Shown here: positions 1 to 6,061 of the stretch, in pieces
How the letters are laid out: each line of letters starts with the position of its first letter
Position numbering within the stretch: position 1 is the first letter of the stretch
Assembly (NCBI GenBank): GCA_965364515.1
Contig: CBDTXZ010000080.1
Span: 1-13,099 of the forward strand
Direction of reading: 5' to 3'
DNA: 13,099 nt
Source: JAHEDH01 sp965364515
Lineage (GTDB): Bacteria > Actinomycetota > Acidimicrobiia > Spongiisociales > ZC4RG35
Notes under the pieces: generated by a model
What the model saw: the letters and a program-made list of their open reading frames with translations, nothing else
Databases searched by the model: none
Told to the model about the DNA's origin: nothing
Program-made: the position numbers and the translations under genes

Positions 1-255
1 GAGGCGGTGTACGGGTCGGAGTGGGCAGCGATCTGTGCGGTGGCGGAGATGTTGGGTCCGACGGCTGAGACGGTGCGGAAGTGGATGCGTCGTGCTGATG
101 TCGATGAGGGTCGGCGGCCTGGTGTGACGACTGATGAGCGTGAACGGCTGAAACAGTTGGAGCGGGAGAACTTCGAGCTGCGTCGAGCCAACGAGATTCT
201 GCGTTCGGCATCGCTTTTCTTCGCGACCGAGCTCGACGGTCGACGCAAGACGTGA
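1..255 (+). CDS. IS3-family transposase OrfA (5' partial)
   Basis: This is the DNA-binding and regulatory half of the IS3 transposase. The reading frame is open from base 1 with no convincing start inside the window, so roughly the first 25-30 residues are missing (IS3 OrfA proteins are usually about 100 residues). The visible part shows the end of a helix-turn-helix (GPTAETVRKWMRRADVD), the RRPGVTTDERERLKQLEREN linker common in this family, and a leucine-zipper/coiled-coil ending in LRRANEILRSASLFFATEL. The stop codon overlaps the orfB start in a GTGA at 252-255. IS3 elements normally make an OrfAB fusion by -1 frameshifting. OrfB is indeed in the -1 frame and stays open upstream of its GTG, with a T/C-rich run CTTTTCTTC at 214-222, but I do not see a textbook slippery heptamer. 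Confidence 0.9.
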   Translation, partial: EAVYGSEWAAICAVAEMLGPTAETVRKWMRRADVDEGRRPGVTTDERERLKQLERENFELRRANEILRSASLFFATELDGRRKT

Positions 256-1172
256 TCCGGTTCATCGATGGCAATCGGGACAGGTTCGGGGTCGAGCCGA
301 TCTGCAGCGCATTGCAGTTCGCCCCATCCACCTATTGGTCGGCGAAACGTCGCCCACCCTCGGCTCGGTCGATCCGGGATGAGGAGTTGAAACGTGAGAT
401 CCAGCGGGTGTTCACAGAGAACTTCGGGGTGTATGGCGCACCCAAGATCTGGGCGCAGCTGAACCGTGAAGGGATCGAGGTGGCTCGCTGCACGGTGGAA
501 CGGCTGATGGGTGAGCTTGGTATCCGTGGAGCGGTCAGAGGCAAACCCCGCCGGACCACGATCGCTGCTGAGGACCCGGCGGTGAGGCCGGCTGATCTGG
601 TTGACCGCCAGTTCACCGTCGCCGGTCCGAACCGGCTGTGGGTGGCCGACATCACCTATGTGCGAACCTGGTCGGGATTCGTCTACGTGTCGTTCGTGAC
701 CGACGCATACAGCCGTCGCATCGTCGGCTGGCACGCCTCACGGTCACTCAAGACGGACCTGACGCTCGACGCGTTGGAACAGGCCATCTGGGAACGCAAC
801 CGGGCTGATGAACCCCTCGACGGTCTGGTTCATCATTCGGATCGTGGAACTCAATACCTGTCGATCCGTTACACAGAACGACTCGCCGAAGCCGGTGTGG
901 CGGCGTCGGTCGGATCGAGAGGCGACTCCTACGACAACGCGCTCGCCGAGACGATCATCGGTCTCTACAAGACCGAACTGGTCCGTAACCGGGGGCCATG
1001 GCGAGGCCTCGACGATCTCGAGCTCGCCACCCTCGAATGGGTCGACTGGTTCAACCATCGGCGGATCTTCCACGAGCTCGGCAGAATCCCGCCAGTCGAA
1101 TACGAGAACAACCACTACCAACGACAGAAGTCAGACCAAACGGTCATGACTCAAACAACCGAGACTGCGTGA
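252..1172 (+). CDS. IS3-family transposase OrfB (DDE integrase)
   Basis: This is the catalytic subunit that cuts and joins DNA during IS transposition. It has 306 residues, a normal length. Residues 45-95 form the HTH_21-type region (FGVYGAPKIWAQLNREGIEV), followed by an rve integrase core from about 120. The catalytic triad is complete: Asp133 in WVADITYV, Asp197 in HHSDRGTQY and Glu233 in DNALAETIIG, with the D-x35-E spacing characteristic of the family. The start is the GTG at 252, which overlaps the orfA stop (GTGA), so translation is coupled to or fused with OrfA. The stop at 1170-1172 is 16 nt before the right end of the element, so the gene fills the IS. Nothing suggests decay. Confidence 0.95.
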   Translation: MIRFIDGNRDRFGVEPICSALQFAPSTYWSAKRRPPSARSIRDEELKREIQRVFTENFGVYGAPKIWAQLNREGIEVARCTVERLMGELGIRGAVRGKPRRTTIAAEDPAVRPADLVDRQFTVAGPNRLWVADITYVRTWSGFVYVSFVTDAYSRRIVGWHASRSLKTDLTLDALEQAIWERNRADEPLDGLVHHSDRGTQYLSIRYTERLAEAGVAASVGSRGDSYDNALAETIIGLYKTELVRNRGPWRGLDDLELATLEWVDWFNHRRIFHELGRIPPVEYENNHYQRQKSDQTVMTQTTETA

Positions 1173-1188
1173 AACCCGGGGAGGTTCA
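1172..1188. repeat. Right terminal inverted repeat of the IS (IRR)
   Basis: AAACCCGGGGAGGTTCA, directly after the orfB stop, fits the terminal repeats of IS3-family elements: on the opposite strand it starts TGAACC, a 5'-TG end. The matching left repeat lies before the window, so the boundary is inferred from one end only. Confidence 0.6.
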
Positions 1189-1235
1189 GTTCACGATACG
1201 GTTGAGTGACTGTGCGTTGAGCCGTTTCGCCGACC

Positions 1236-1247
1236 GAGATGCATCTC
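1236..1247 (-). other. 12-bp perfect palindrome after the DUF427 gene
   Basis: GAGATGCATCTC is a perfect 12-bp palindrome lying 36 nt beyond the stop codon of the leftward DUF427 gene. It may help end transcription, but the stem is short and no T-tract follows, so the function is open. Confidence 0.25.
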
Positions 1248-1283
1248 TGTGGCGTGTACCGACGTGCTGGTATGTGGGGCTGC

Positions 1284-2102
1284 TTAGGACCAGGGGGTGA
1301 GTGGTCGTGCGAGGTGCTTGCCGTCGAGGGTGATGTCGACTCGTTCGTTGTAGAAGGCGACGAGGTCTTTGATCTTTGGGTTCTCAGCGATTGGGTCAGG
1401 ATATGACCAGGCCACGTTGCGGCCTTCGCGTCCTGCGTCTTTGACCGACCAGAACTTGGCGATTCCTTTGTATGGGCAGCGGGTTACCAGGCTGGAGGGT
1501 TCGAGGTAGTCGAAGTTCACGTCTTCGGCTGGCAGGTAGTAGCGGGTTGGAAGGGATGTTTCGAACAGCAGACGCGGGCGGCCGGATGATGCGAGCTTCT
1601 GTCCGTTGAATGCGACTTCGATCTGTCTGGTTGAGGTGATCAGGTCGACCCGATGTTGGGGGTCTCGGGCGTGTTCGTAGATTTCTTCGGCTTCTTCGTA
1701 CCAGGCGTCCATCTGATCCCAGTCGAACGTGATGTGGCCTGCAAGATCCCGAACAACTCCGGTCGGTTCGGCGTATGACCATGCCGCGTACTCGACAATT
1801 CGATCTTCCAGGTTGGCGTGCCACCACTGCCGACCATCAACTACGTCCGCCGGTTCGAGGATCGACGTGTCAACCCCGTCCGAGGCAAAGAAGTAGGTAG
1901 GGAGTTCAGGTTTGCGGGAGCCAGGCCGGATCGGCCTGCCGTAGGAGACATGGAGCATCGGCTGTTTCGATTCCGCAACCGTACGTCCTGCAAGCACCAC
2001 CCTCACCCAGCGAGGCGACGGTTCCACACGTACCGGCGGCGCAAAGTCAGCCACGTCTTCACGCCACGTCGCATCATCACCCTTGACACCGCCAGAAGCC
2101 AT
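1284..2102 (-). CDS. Tandem DUF427 domain protein
   Basis: A 272-residue protein made of two DUF427 units, a family common in actinobacteria and without an established biochemical function. The first unit (about residues 24-125) has the degenerate pattern RVVLAGRTVAESKQP...YFFASDGVDTS. The second (about 150-262) is the better match: VAFNGQKLASSGRPRLLFET, LPTRYYLPAEDVNFDYLEPS, then the family hallmark TRCPYKGIAKFWSV at 208-220 and AWSYPDP. I place the start at the ATG 2100-2102. A TTG one codon earlier is possible, but the ATG has no Shine-Dalgarno and instead a TAGCTT box 6 nt upstream, the leaderless geometry seen at other genes here. The gene faces the IS, and its stop lies 95 bp from the IS end. 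It is intact, so the insertion did not disrupt it. Confidence 0.88.
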   Translation of the reverse strand: MASGGVKGDDATWREDVADFAPPVRVEPSPRWVRVVLAGRTVAESKQPMLHVSYGRPIRPGSRKPELPTYFFASDGVDTSILEPADVVDGRQWWHANLEDRIVEYAAWSYAEPTGVVRDLAGHITFDWDQMDAWYEEAEEIYEHARDPQHRVDLITSTRQIEVAFNGQKLASSGRPRLLFETSLPTRYYLPAEDVNFDYLEPSSLVTRCPYKGIAKFWSVKDAGREGRNVAWSYPDPIAENPKIKDLVAFYNERVDITLDGKHLARPLTPWS

Positions 2103-2302
2103 CAAACCAAGCTACACCTCATCCCCAACAGCCGCGGGGGACTTCAAGTGGTCATGGCCGATGGTCGGTGGCTTGTGTCTTGCCAGGGTTGCCATCCCAG
2201 GGGCTAGTTCTGTTGGGGTTGTTTCGTTTGATGCTCAGGTTGTTGTTCTGGTTTGGTCGATGTGATTGGTGTAACGGTTTCCGAAGGGGTAGGGAACCTG
2301 GA
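2103..2302. other. Intergenic stretch with a strongly G+T-skewed segment
   Basis: I see no credible gene here. From about 2206 to 2280 the plus strand is roughly 80% G+T, with only a handful of C and A, unlike everything else in the window. Read on the minus strand it is an A+C-rich tract lying between the hairpin array and the DUF427 promoter. It could be untranslated RNA read through from the 2525-2967 genes, a protein-binding tract, or degenerate former coding sequence. Nothing in the sequence decides between these. Confidence 0.4.
2109..2114 (-). promoter_or_regulatory. Putative leaderless -10 box for the DUF427 gene
   Basis: On the minus strand TAGCTT (TANNNT) ends exactly 6 nt before the ATG at 2102, placing transcription start at or next to the start codon. 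There is no purine-rich ribosome site at normal distance. No good -35 is visible, which is common for actinobacterial promoters. Confidence 0.4.
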
Positions 2303-2342
2303 GACGTTTCCGGCCCGGTATGGGCACCGGCCCGGAAACGTC
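2303..2342. terminator. Hairpin 1 of three: 17-bp stem, 6-nt loop
   Basis: GACGTTTCCGGCCCGGT at 2303-2319 pairs with 2326-2342 (ACCGGCCCGGAAACGTC) with a single C-C mismatch in 17 positions, closing the loop ATGGGC. The stem is very GC-rich. No run of T follows on either strand, so if it is a terminator it is of the U-less type reported from actinobacteria. It lies 5 bp from hairpin 2. It is the distal element of the array behind the leftward genes ending at 2525. Confidence 0.55.
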
Positions 2343-2347
2343 ATCTC

Positions 2348-2393
2348 GACGAGGGTCGGAGTCTGAAGTGGGAGGCAGGCTCCGACCCTCGTC
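2348..2393. terminator. Hairpin 2 of three: 14-bp perfect stem, 18-nt loop
   Basis: GACGAGGGTCGGAG (2348-2361) is perfectly complementary to CTCCGACCCTCGTC (2380-2393). Like its neighbours it lacks a T-tract. Placement in tandem with hairpins 1 and 3 in an otherwise gene-free stretch suggests transcription termination or a structured RNA rather than chance. Confidence 0.55.
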
Positions 2394-2465
2394 TGCATTC
2401 TGCGGGGTGTCGATCGGACGCACCTGTGAGGTCGCTCGAGGACTCTGATGACCTTGGTTGTGCGA

Positions 2466-2499
2466 GAACCCGGAGTCCGAGATCGTGGACTCCGGGTTC
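2466..2499 (-). terminator. Hairpin 3 of three: 13-bp perfect stem, 8-nt loop
   Basis: GAACCCGGAGTCC (2466-2478) and GGACTCCGGGTTC (2487-2499) form a perfect 13-bp stem. It begins 25 nt past the stop codon of the small leftward gene ending at 2525, the expected place for that operon's terminator. No U-tract follows, so termination is inferred from position and stability only. Confidence 0.6.
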
Positions 2500-2524
2500 G
2501 ACTGGCGCAGGTGTGGGTTGTTGG

Positions 2525-2722
2525 TCAGTGGTCGGCGGGGCGGGGGGCGATGAACAGGGTGCCTGTTGGTCCCTCCCTGACGTGATGGATCGAGATGTGG
2601 TCACACTCGACACAACGGCGGCATTTGAGACCGGCCACCTGGTCGTCGATGGTGATGGGGTGGGTGCAGTTGGGATCGGTGTGGCGGTCGTGACGACCCG
2701 TGAGGGTGGCGAGCGGCCTCAT
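2525..2722 (-). CDS. Small Cys/His-rich (zinc-ribbon-like) protein
   Basis: A 65-residue protein of a family I do not recognise. Its ATG overlaps the stop of the upstream gene (ATGA at 2719-2722), so the two are almost certainly translated together. The middle carries a likely metal site: Cys19-x-His21, then Cys34-x2-Cys37-x2-Cys40-x-His42 (KCRRCVECDHISIHH). This is compatible with one zinc ion held by four of these residues, perhaps more. The C-terminus GTLFIAPRPADH is basic to neutral and there is no membrane segment. Codon choice is clearly coding, with most third positions G or C. Three hairpins follow. Small Cys-rich proteins of this sort often bind nucleic acid or partner proteins, but I cannot assign a role. 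Confidence 0.65.
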   Translation of the reverse strand: MRPLATLTGRHDRHTDPNCTHPITIDDQVAGLKCRRCVECDHISIHHVREGPTGTLFIAPRPADH

Positions 2723-2967
2723 GGCGTCACCTTGCCGATCGAGCGGTTGACGATCATCAAGGTCTTGTGGATGTTCGCAACGGCGTGGGGGGAGCAGTAC
2801 GGTCCGCTGGCGGTGAGCACGCTGGACTGATCCCCGCAGAGCACACACGGCACCAGGTCGACGCCGTGGGGGTCGTCTCCGGGTGGTCTGTTCGTAGACA
2901 GAGCCGTGTCCGCTGGACTGTCGCAGTCTTTGCTGCGGCGTGCTTGTTCGATGATCGCCAACCTCAC
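2719..2967 (-). CDS. Small CxxC-CxxH protein, upstream partner of the 2525 gene
   Basis: An 82-residue protein of no family I recognise. The N-terminal half (LAIIEQARRSKD) is helical and charged, followed by a Pro/Asp-rich linker. The C-terminal half holds a clear zinc-type motif, Cys41-x2-Cys44-x13-Cys58-x2-His61 (VPCVLCGDQ ... GPYCSPH), and then a predicted helix (NIHKTLMIVNRSIG). Codon usage is convincing from about residue 30 onward. The start is uncertain: GTG 2967 is used here, but GTG 2982, ATG 3021 or TTG 2961 are possible, and none has a good Shine-Dalgarno or a leaderless -10. The stop overlaps the next gene's ATG (ATGA), making a two-gene operon of Cys-rich mini-proteins. It is divergent from the membrane-protein gene at 3122. 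Confidence 0.6.
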   Translation of the reverse strand: MRLAIIEQARRSKDCDSPADTALSTNRPPGDDPHGVDLVPCVLCGDQSSVLTASGPYCSPHAVANIHKTLMIVNRSIGKVTP

Positions 2968-3109
2968 GGGTGTTGCTGACACGGACGTCAAGGGTGACTC
3001 TCGCGTGAGCGGTGCAAGCATCGGAGGTCGCCCAGTCGTCGGATTCGGCGAGTCCATGCGATGAACCGACTCGGTGGGCAATATCCCGGTTTGCGTCTGC
3101 GGCAGATGA

Positions 3110-3115
3110 TACGGT
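3110..3115 (+). promoter_or_regulatory. Putative leaderless -10 box for the 3122 gene
   Basis: TACGGT (TANNNT) ends 6 nt before the ATG at 3122, with no Shine-Dalgarno between. The geometry is identical to the box in front of 3839. Confidence 0.4.
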
Positions 3116-3121
3116 TGGCAG

Positions 3122-3508
3122 ATGGCACGACTCTTGACATTGCTCGGAACTGCGGCGTCGGTGTGGGTGGCGGTGTGGATCGTGGACGGGTTCGAGTTCG
3201 ACGGCGAATGGTGGCAACTGTTGATCGTGGCCGTGATCGTCGGCGTTTCCAACGCAATCATCAAACCCATCCTCCAGTTCTTCAGCCTCCCACTGATCGT
3301 GCTCACGCTCGGTCTCTTTCTGATCATCGTGAATGCCCTGGTGCTTCAGCTTGCGGTCTGGTTTTCGGGCCCTGACGTTTTCAACCTCGGTCTGACATCA
3401 GATGGGTTCTGGTGGACCACGTTCTGGGCGTCCATCGTGATCTCGATCGTCGGTTGGATCCTGGGCGCGATCATCCCCGACGAGGGCAGGATGTCCCTCA
3501 CGACCTGA
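3122..3508 (+). CDS. Phage holin family (YvlD-like) membrane protein
   Basis: A 128-residue integral membrane protein with four predicted helices: about residues 4-22, 32-52 (WWQLLIVAVIVGVSNAIIKP), 56-81 (LPLIVLTLGLFLIIVNALVL) and 97-119 (ASIVISIVGWILGAI). The N-A-I-I-K-P motif after helix 2 and the NALVLQLAVWF pattern are those of the family annotated as 'phage holin family' (Pfam PF04020, B. subtilis YvlD). The family is chromosomal in many bacteria and, despite the name, not tied to phage lysis; its function is unknown. The length is typical. The ATG is supported by the upstream -10-like box, and it stands alone as a transcription unit. Confidence 0.85.
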   Translation: MARLLTLLGTAASVWVAVWIVDGFEFDGEWWQLLIVAVIVGVSNAIIKPILQFFSLPLIVLTLGLFLIIVNALVLQLAVWFSGPDVFNLGLTSDGFWWTTFWASIVISIVGWILGAIIPDEGRMSLTT

Positions 3509-3542
3509 CACCGCGCCGGCGGGCGAGACGTCGCCATCGCTC

Positions 3543-3722
3543 CTGATACGTGCGGACACCGGTGAGCGGATTTCGTATCTCGAGGTCGACGACTTCGTCA
3601 CCGGCGAGGGCTTCCGGTTCTCACCAGATGGATCCGTACTCGGAGTTCCGACGCGAACGCATGATTATGTCTTCGATGCCGACTCTCGTGCCCGAGCATG
3701 GGCAGAATCGCCTGACATTGCC
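3543..3722 (+). pseudogene. Apparent remnant of a WD40/beta-propeller-like protein
   Basis: This part of the 330-bp gap has no start codon. It can be read in the frame of base 3543 as IRADTGERISYLEVDDF, then GFRFSPDGSVLGVP and DYVFDADSRARAWAES. The FSPDGS-L core preceded by a TGE-type strand and followed by a V-DADS strand is the usual pattern of WD40 or similar beta-propeller repeats. The frame runs on without stop into the following gene, and no upstream partner in frame is present because the holin-family gene occupies that space. I read it as a 3' fragment of a lost gene. The assignment rests on a short motif, so chance resemblance is possible. Confidence 0.35.
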
Positions 3723-3801
3723 ACTCGCTGCGATCGCCAGACACGCAGCAGTATGTTGCAGGTCGTGGATCTGAAGATCAGCCCCAACAGACGGCCTCTC
3801 C

Positions 3802-3832
3802 TTGGACGTTGGTTCCCTCTCCGACGTATGGT
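3802..3832 (+). promoter_or_regulatory. Promoter of the hydrolase-cyclase gene (leaderless type)
   Basis: TTGGAC at 3802-3807 and TATGGT at 3827-3832 are separated by 19 bp. The -10 box ends 6 nt before the ATG at 3839, so transcription probably starts at the initiation codon. The CAGGAG touching the ATG is too close to serve as a ribosome site. Confidence 0.5.
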
Positions 3833-3838
3833 CAGGAG

Positions 3839-5170
3839 ATGCCCGAGATCCGTTTCGCCCCCGGTGATGATGCGGACATCGCTTACACGATCACCGGCCA
3901 AGGTGAGATCCCGCTGGTGTACACCCTCGGTTTCGTCAGCCACCTCGATGTCAACTGGTCGTTCCCGCCAGTCCGCCGCTTCTTCGAATCGCTGGGCGAG
4001 TTCACGAAGCTGATCGTGTACGACAAGCGAGGCATGGGCATGTCGTCGCGAGGGGCTCGCGGCACGCCGCTCGAGGTGCGGATGGACGACATCAGGGCTG
4101 TGCTGGATCATGCCGGCATCGACCGGGCCGCGATGCTCGGCGAGTCCGAGGGTGGGCCATTGGCGATGTTGTTCGCAGCGGCGCACCCGGAACGCACCTC
4201 GCATCTGATCCTGCAGGGATCCTGGGTCCGGCAGCGCTCGGACGAAGCGTGGGCGTGGGGTGCAGAGGGCGATGCTGCGTTCGAGGAGAGCCTCGCACGA
4301 GTGCCAGCGCGGTGGGCCAAGATGTCCGAGCTCTGGGCGTACGGCATCTTTGGCCGGGAACTCGAGGACCCCACGTGGCTCAACAGCCATCTGCTGCGTC
4401 TCTCCATCAACGCATGCGCCCCGAGGGACGCGGTCGATTGGATGAGGGTCGCCCGGGAGATCGACATGCGCGAGATCGCCCCCACGGTCCGCACACCCAC
4501 GCTCGTGCTCCACTGCGCGGGCGATGAGGTGGTCCGGGTCGAGAATGGTCGCTGGCTCGCTGAGCGCATTCCCGGAGCCCGCTACATCGAGCGATCGGGG
4601 TCGGGGCACACCGCCTGGCTGCGACCCGACTCGGTGATCACCGACATCCGAGAGTTTCTCACCGGTGAACGGGTCCAGTCGGTGACCGAGCGCGTGCTCG
4701 CCACGGTGCTGTTCACCGACCTCGTTGCATCGACCGACCGAGTGGCCTCTATGGGTGATGCGGCGTGGAGCGGACTGCTAGAGACCCATCATGCGGCGGC
4801 CCGTCGGGAGATAGCAGTCCATCGGGGCATCGAGGTCGGGTCGGCCGGTGACGGATTCCTCGCACGCTTCGACGGGCCGGGGCGTGCGATCCGGTGTGCT
4901 CAGGCGATCATCGATGACGCAGCCCGCCAGGGCCTCGAAGTCCGGGCGGGCGTGCACACCGGGGAGGTAGAGCTCATCGGAGACGACATCGCCGGACTGT
5001 CGGTCCACATCGGCGCTCGGATCGCCGGCATGGCGGGTCCAGGCGAGATCCTCGCATCCGGATCGGTGCGCGACATCAGCGCCGGATCCGGTGTGTCGTT
5101 CGTGGACCTCGGCGAGCGTGAGCTCCGGGGGGTGCCCGGCTCCTGGAGGGTCTACGCCGTCGACCGCTGA
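3839..5170 (+). CDS. Alpha/beta hydrolase fused to class III adenylate/guanylate cyclase
   Basis: A 443-residue two-domain protein with the architecture of Mycobacterium tuberculosis Rv1900c (LipJ). Residues 1-275 are an alpha/beta hydrolase with a full triad: Ser103 in GESEG, Asp229 in AGDEVV and His257 in GSGHTAW. From about 283 follows a cyclase homology domain. The metal-binding aspartates are present (Asp294 in LFTDLV, Asp338 in AGDGFLARF), as is Arg394. The lysine that normally recognises the base (KTxGD) is Gly334 here, and the transition-state asparagine of VNxAAR is His390 (VHIGARI). Rv1900c is also known for atypical substrate residues, so the domain may still cycle nucleotides weakly or may sense them. 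A TTG start at 3809 would add 10 residues, but the -10 box at 3827-3832 favours ATG 3839. No membrane segment is seen, so it should be cytosolic. Confidence 0.9.
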   Translation: MPEIRFAPGDDADIAYTITGQGEIPLVYTLGFVSHLDVNWSFPPVRRFFESLGEFTKLIVYDKRGMGMSSRGARGTPLEVRMDDIRAVLDHAGIDRAAMLGESEGGPLAMLFAAAHPERTSHLILQGSWVRQRSDEAWAWGAEGDAAFEESLARVPARWAKMSELWAYGIFGRELEDPTWLNSHLLRLSINACAPRDAVDWMRVAREIDMREIAPTVRTPTLVLHCAGDEVVRVENGRWLAERIPGARYIERSGSGHTAWLRPDSVITDIREFLTGERVQSVTERVLATVLFTDLVASTDRVASMGDAAWSGLLETHHAAARREIAVHRGIEVGSAGDGFLARFDGPGRAIRCAQAIIDDAARQGLEVRAGVHTGEVELIGDDIAGLSVHIGARIAGMAGPGEILASGSVRDISAGSGVSFVDLGERELRGVPGSWRVYAVDR

Positions 5171-5344
5171 CCGTCGGTCCGGAGGAGGATCAGGCCATCG
5201 CACAGTAGATCGTGGGGTTCTCCTTTGGCCGCTGTTGGGCCTGGATGCCGGCTGCGACTTGCCGGCCGTCCGGTCGGTGGAGTCGAGAGGAAACCCACAG
5301 GCGGCGTTCGACGAGGGGTCATCGCGAGCGACGGTGATGTCGGA
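5171..5344. other. Gap between convergent genes
   Basis: This 174-bp gap separates the cyclase gene (+) from the membrane-protein gene (-), which converge. I see no strong hairpin and no coding frame worth reporting. Confidence 0.4.
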
Positions 5345-5833
5345 TCAGCCTCCGAGCCCCATCCCGATCACGGCGACGACCACCGCCCCGGCCAGTAGGT
5401 TGCCCGCCGAGACCATCCGGCCTCGCAACGTGCCCATCCTGCCCATCTGATCGGCGCTCGGTGGGCCTTCCCCGGAGGAGATCTCCGTGACGAGCGTACG
5501 GATCGCTGTGACCGTCGGGAGCACTCGGAACAGTGCGATCACCAGGGCGACGATGCCGGCCACCGCCCCAATACTGATGGCGACGCCGGAGAACCCGGTT
5601 GGCATCGAGTCGCCGAAGCGACGGATCCACAGCCACAGGCCGCTGCCGACTGTGAGCAACGAGGCGGCGGTCATCGTGGCAGCCAGCCGCCCCCTGACCA
5701 GGGCCCCCATGAACGGCCCGGCGGCGTCACCCGCCGCCTTGGCCGCAGGAGTGAGGAAGAACGCGGCGTACAGCGCCGCACCACCCCACAACACCGCTCC
5801 AGACACGTGGATCATGTTCAACACCGAATGCAC
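5345..5833 (-). CDS. Four-helix integral membrane protein, function unknown
   Basis: A 162-residue membrane protein with helices at about 5-27 (MIHVSGAVLWGGAALYAAFF), 48-70, 80-104 and 140-161 (LLAGAVVVAVIGMGLGG), joined by a short loop and one longer cytosolic-type segment (about 115-138) with several Arg residues. The N-terminal IHVSGAVLWGG pattern recalls the CopD/DUF4149/DUF2269 group of small membrane proteins, where a histidine in helix 1 precedes a Gly-rich face, but I cannot assign a family firmly. The start is GTG 5831-5833, chosen because GGGAGG lies 6 nt upstream. A longer form from an ATG at 5920 would add an Arg-rich stretch that does not look like protein. It is the last of three leftward genes, 228 bp after the esterase gene. 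Confidence 0.75.
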   Translation of the reverse strand: MHSVLNMIHVSGAVLWGGAALYAAFFLTPAAKAAGDAAGPFMGALVRGRLAATMTAASLLTVGSGLWLWIRRFGDSMPTGFSGVAISIGAVAGIVALVIALFRVLPTVTAIRTLVTEISSGEGPPSADQMGRMGTLRGRMVSAGNLLAGAVVVAVIGMGLGG

Positions 5834-5839
5834 GCCATG

Positions 5840-5845
5840 CCTCCC
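5840..5845 (-). promoter_or_regulatory. Shine-Dalgarno deciding the GTG start at 5833
   Basis: On the minus strand GGGAGG is followed by a 6-nt spacer and then GTG, an optimal ribosome-binding arrangement. It rules in favour of the short form of the membrane protein. Confidence 0.6.
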
Positions 5846-6018
5846 TCGTATGCCGGCAGAGGCTACCGACCGCCGGTGACCGAATGAGCCAGAACGGCCC
5901 ATTACGTTCGACCGTCGCACCTCAGGCGGCCACCCGAACGGCTGAGCATCGTCCGGCCGGAGTAACCGAAGGCCGGCTTGGTTCCATCGATCGCGGTGTC
6001 GTGTCTGCCGTCGGGTGG

Positions 6019-6030
6019 GAGCGCGCGCTC
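6019..6030. other. 12-bp palindrome between esterase and membrane-protein genes
   Basis: GAGCGCGCGCTC is a perfect palindrome 32 nt past the esterase stop, in the 228-bp spacer before the membrane-protein gene. It could be a weak terminator or an operator. The rest of the spacer shows nothing distinct. Confidence 0.25.
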
Positions 6031-6061
6031 AGCGGCGTCCTTCTCTCGATCGGATGTACCG

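Larger units (their letters stand above)
1..1188 (+). mobile_element. IS3-family insertion sequence, right-hand part
   Basis: The two-ORF organisation (short helix-turn-helix/leucine-zipper orfA, then a DDE integrase orfB in the -1 frame) is that of the IS3 family. The left end lies outside the window, because orfA is already open at base 1. The right end is placed at 1188, where the sequence after the orfB stop runs AAACCCGGGGAGGTTCA and ends in the CA dinucleotide typical of IS3 elements. No frameshift or internal stop is seen in the visible part, so the element may be active. The target duplication (3-4 bp expected, beginning GTT at 1189) cannot be verified without the left flank. Confidence 0.85.

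Noticed and set aside
214..222. T/C run as a programmed -1 frameshift signal in the IS
   Set aside because: OrfB is in the right frame, but the run does not form an X-XXY-YYZ heptamer in the orfA frame; the GTGA overlap may be used instead.
2204..2398. 64-codon minus-strand frame through hairpins 1 and 2
   Set aside because: It runs through two strong inverted repeats and a skewed low-complexity tract; the Pro/Gln/Thr-rich end reflects base composition.
3665..4609. Long minus-strand open frame of 314 codons opposite the hydrolase-cyclase gene
   Set aside because: It is antisense to a protein with complete catalytic motifs; its composition (Arg, Pro, His-rich) is that of a GC-rich shadow frame.
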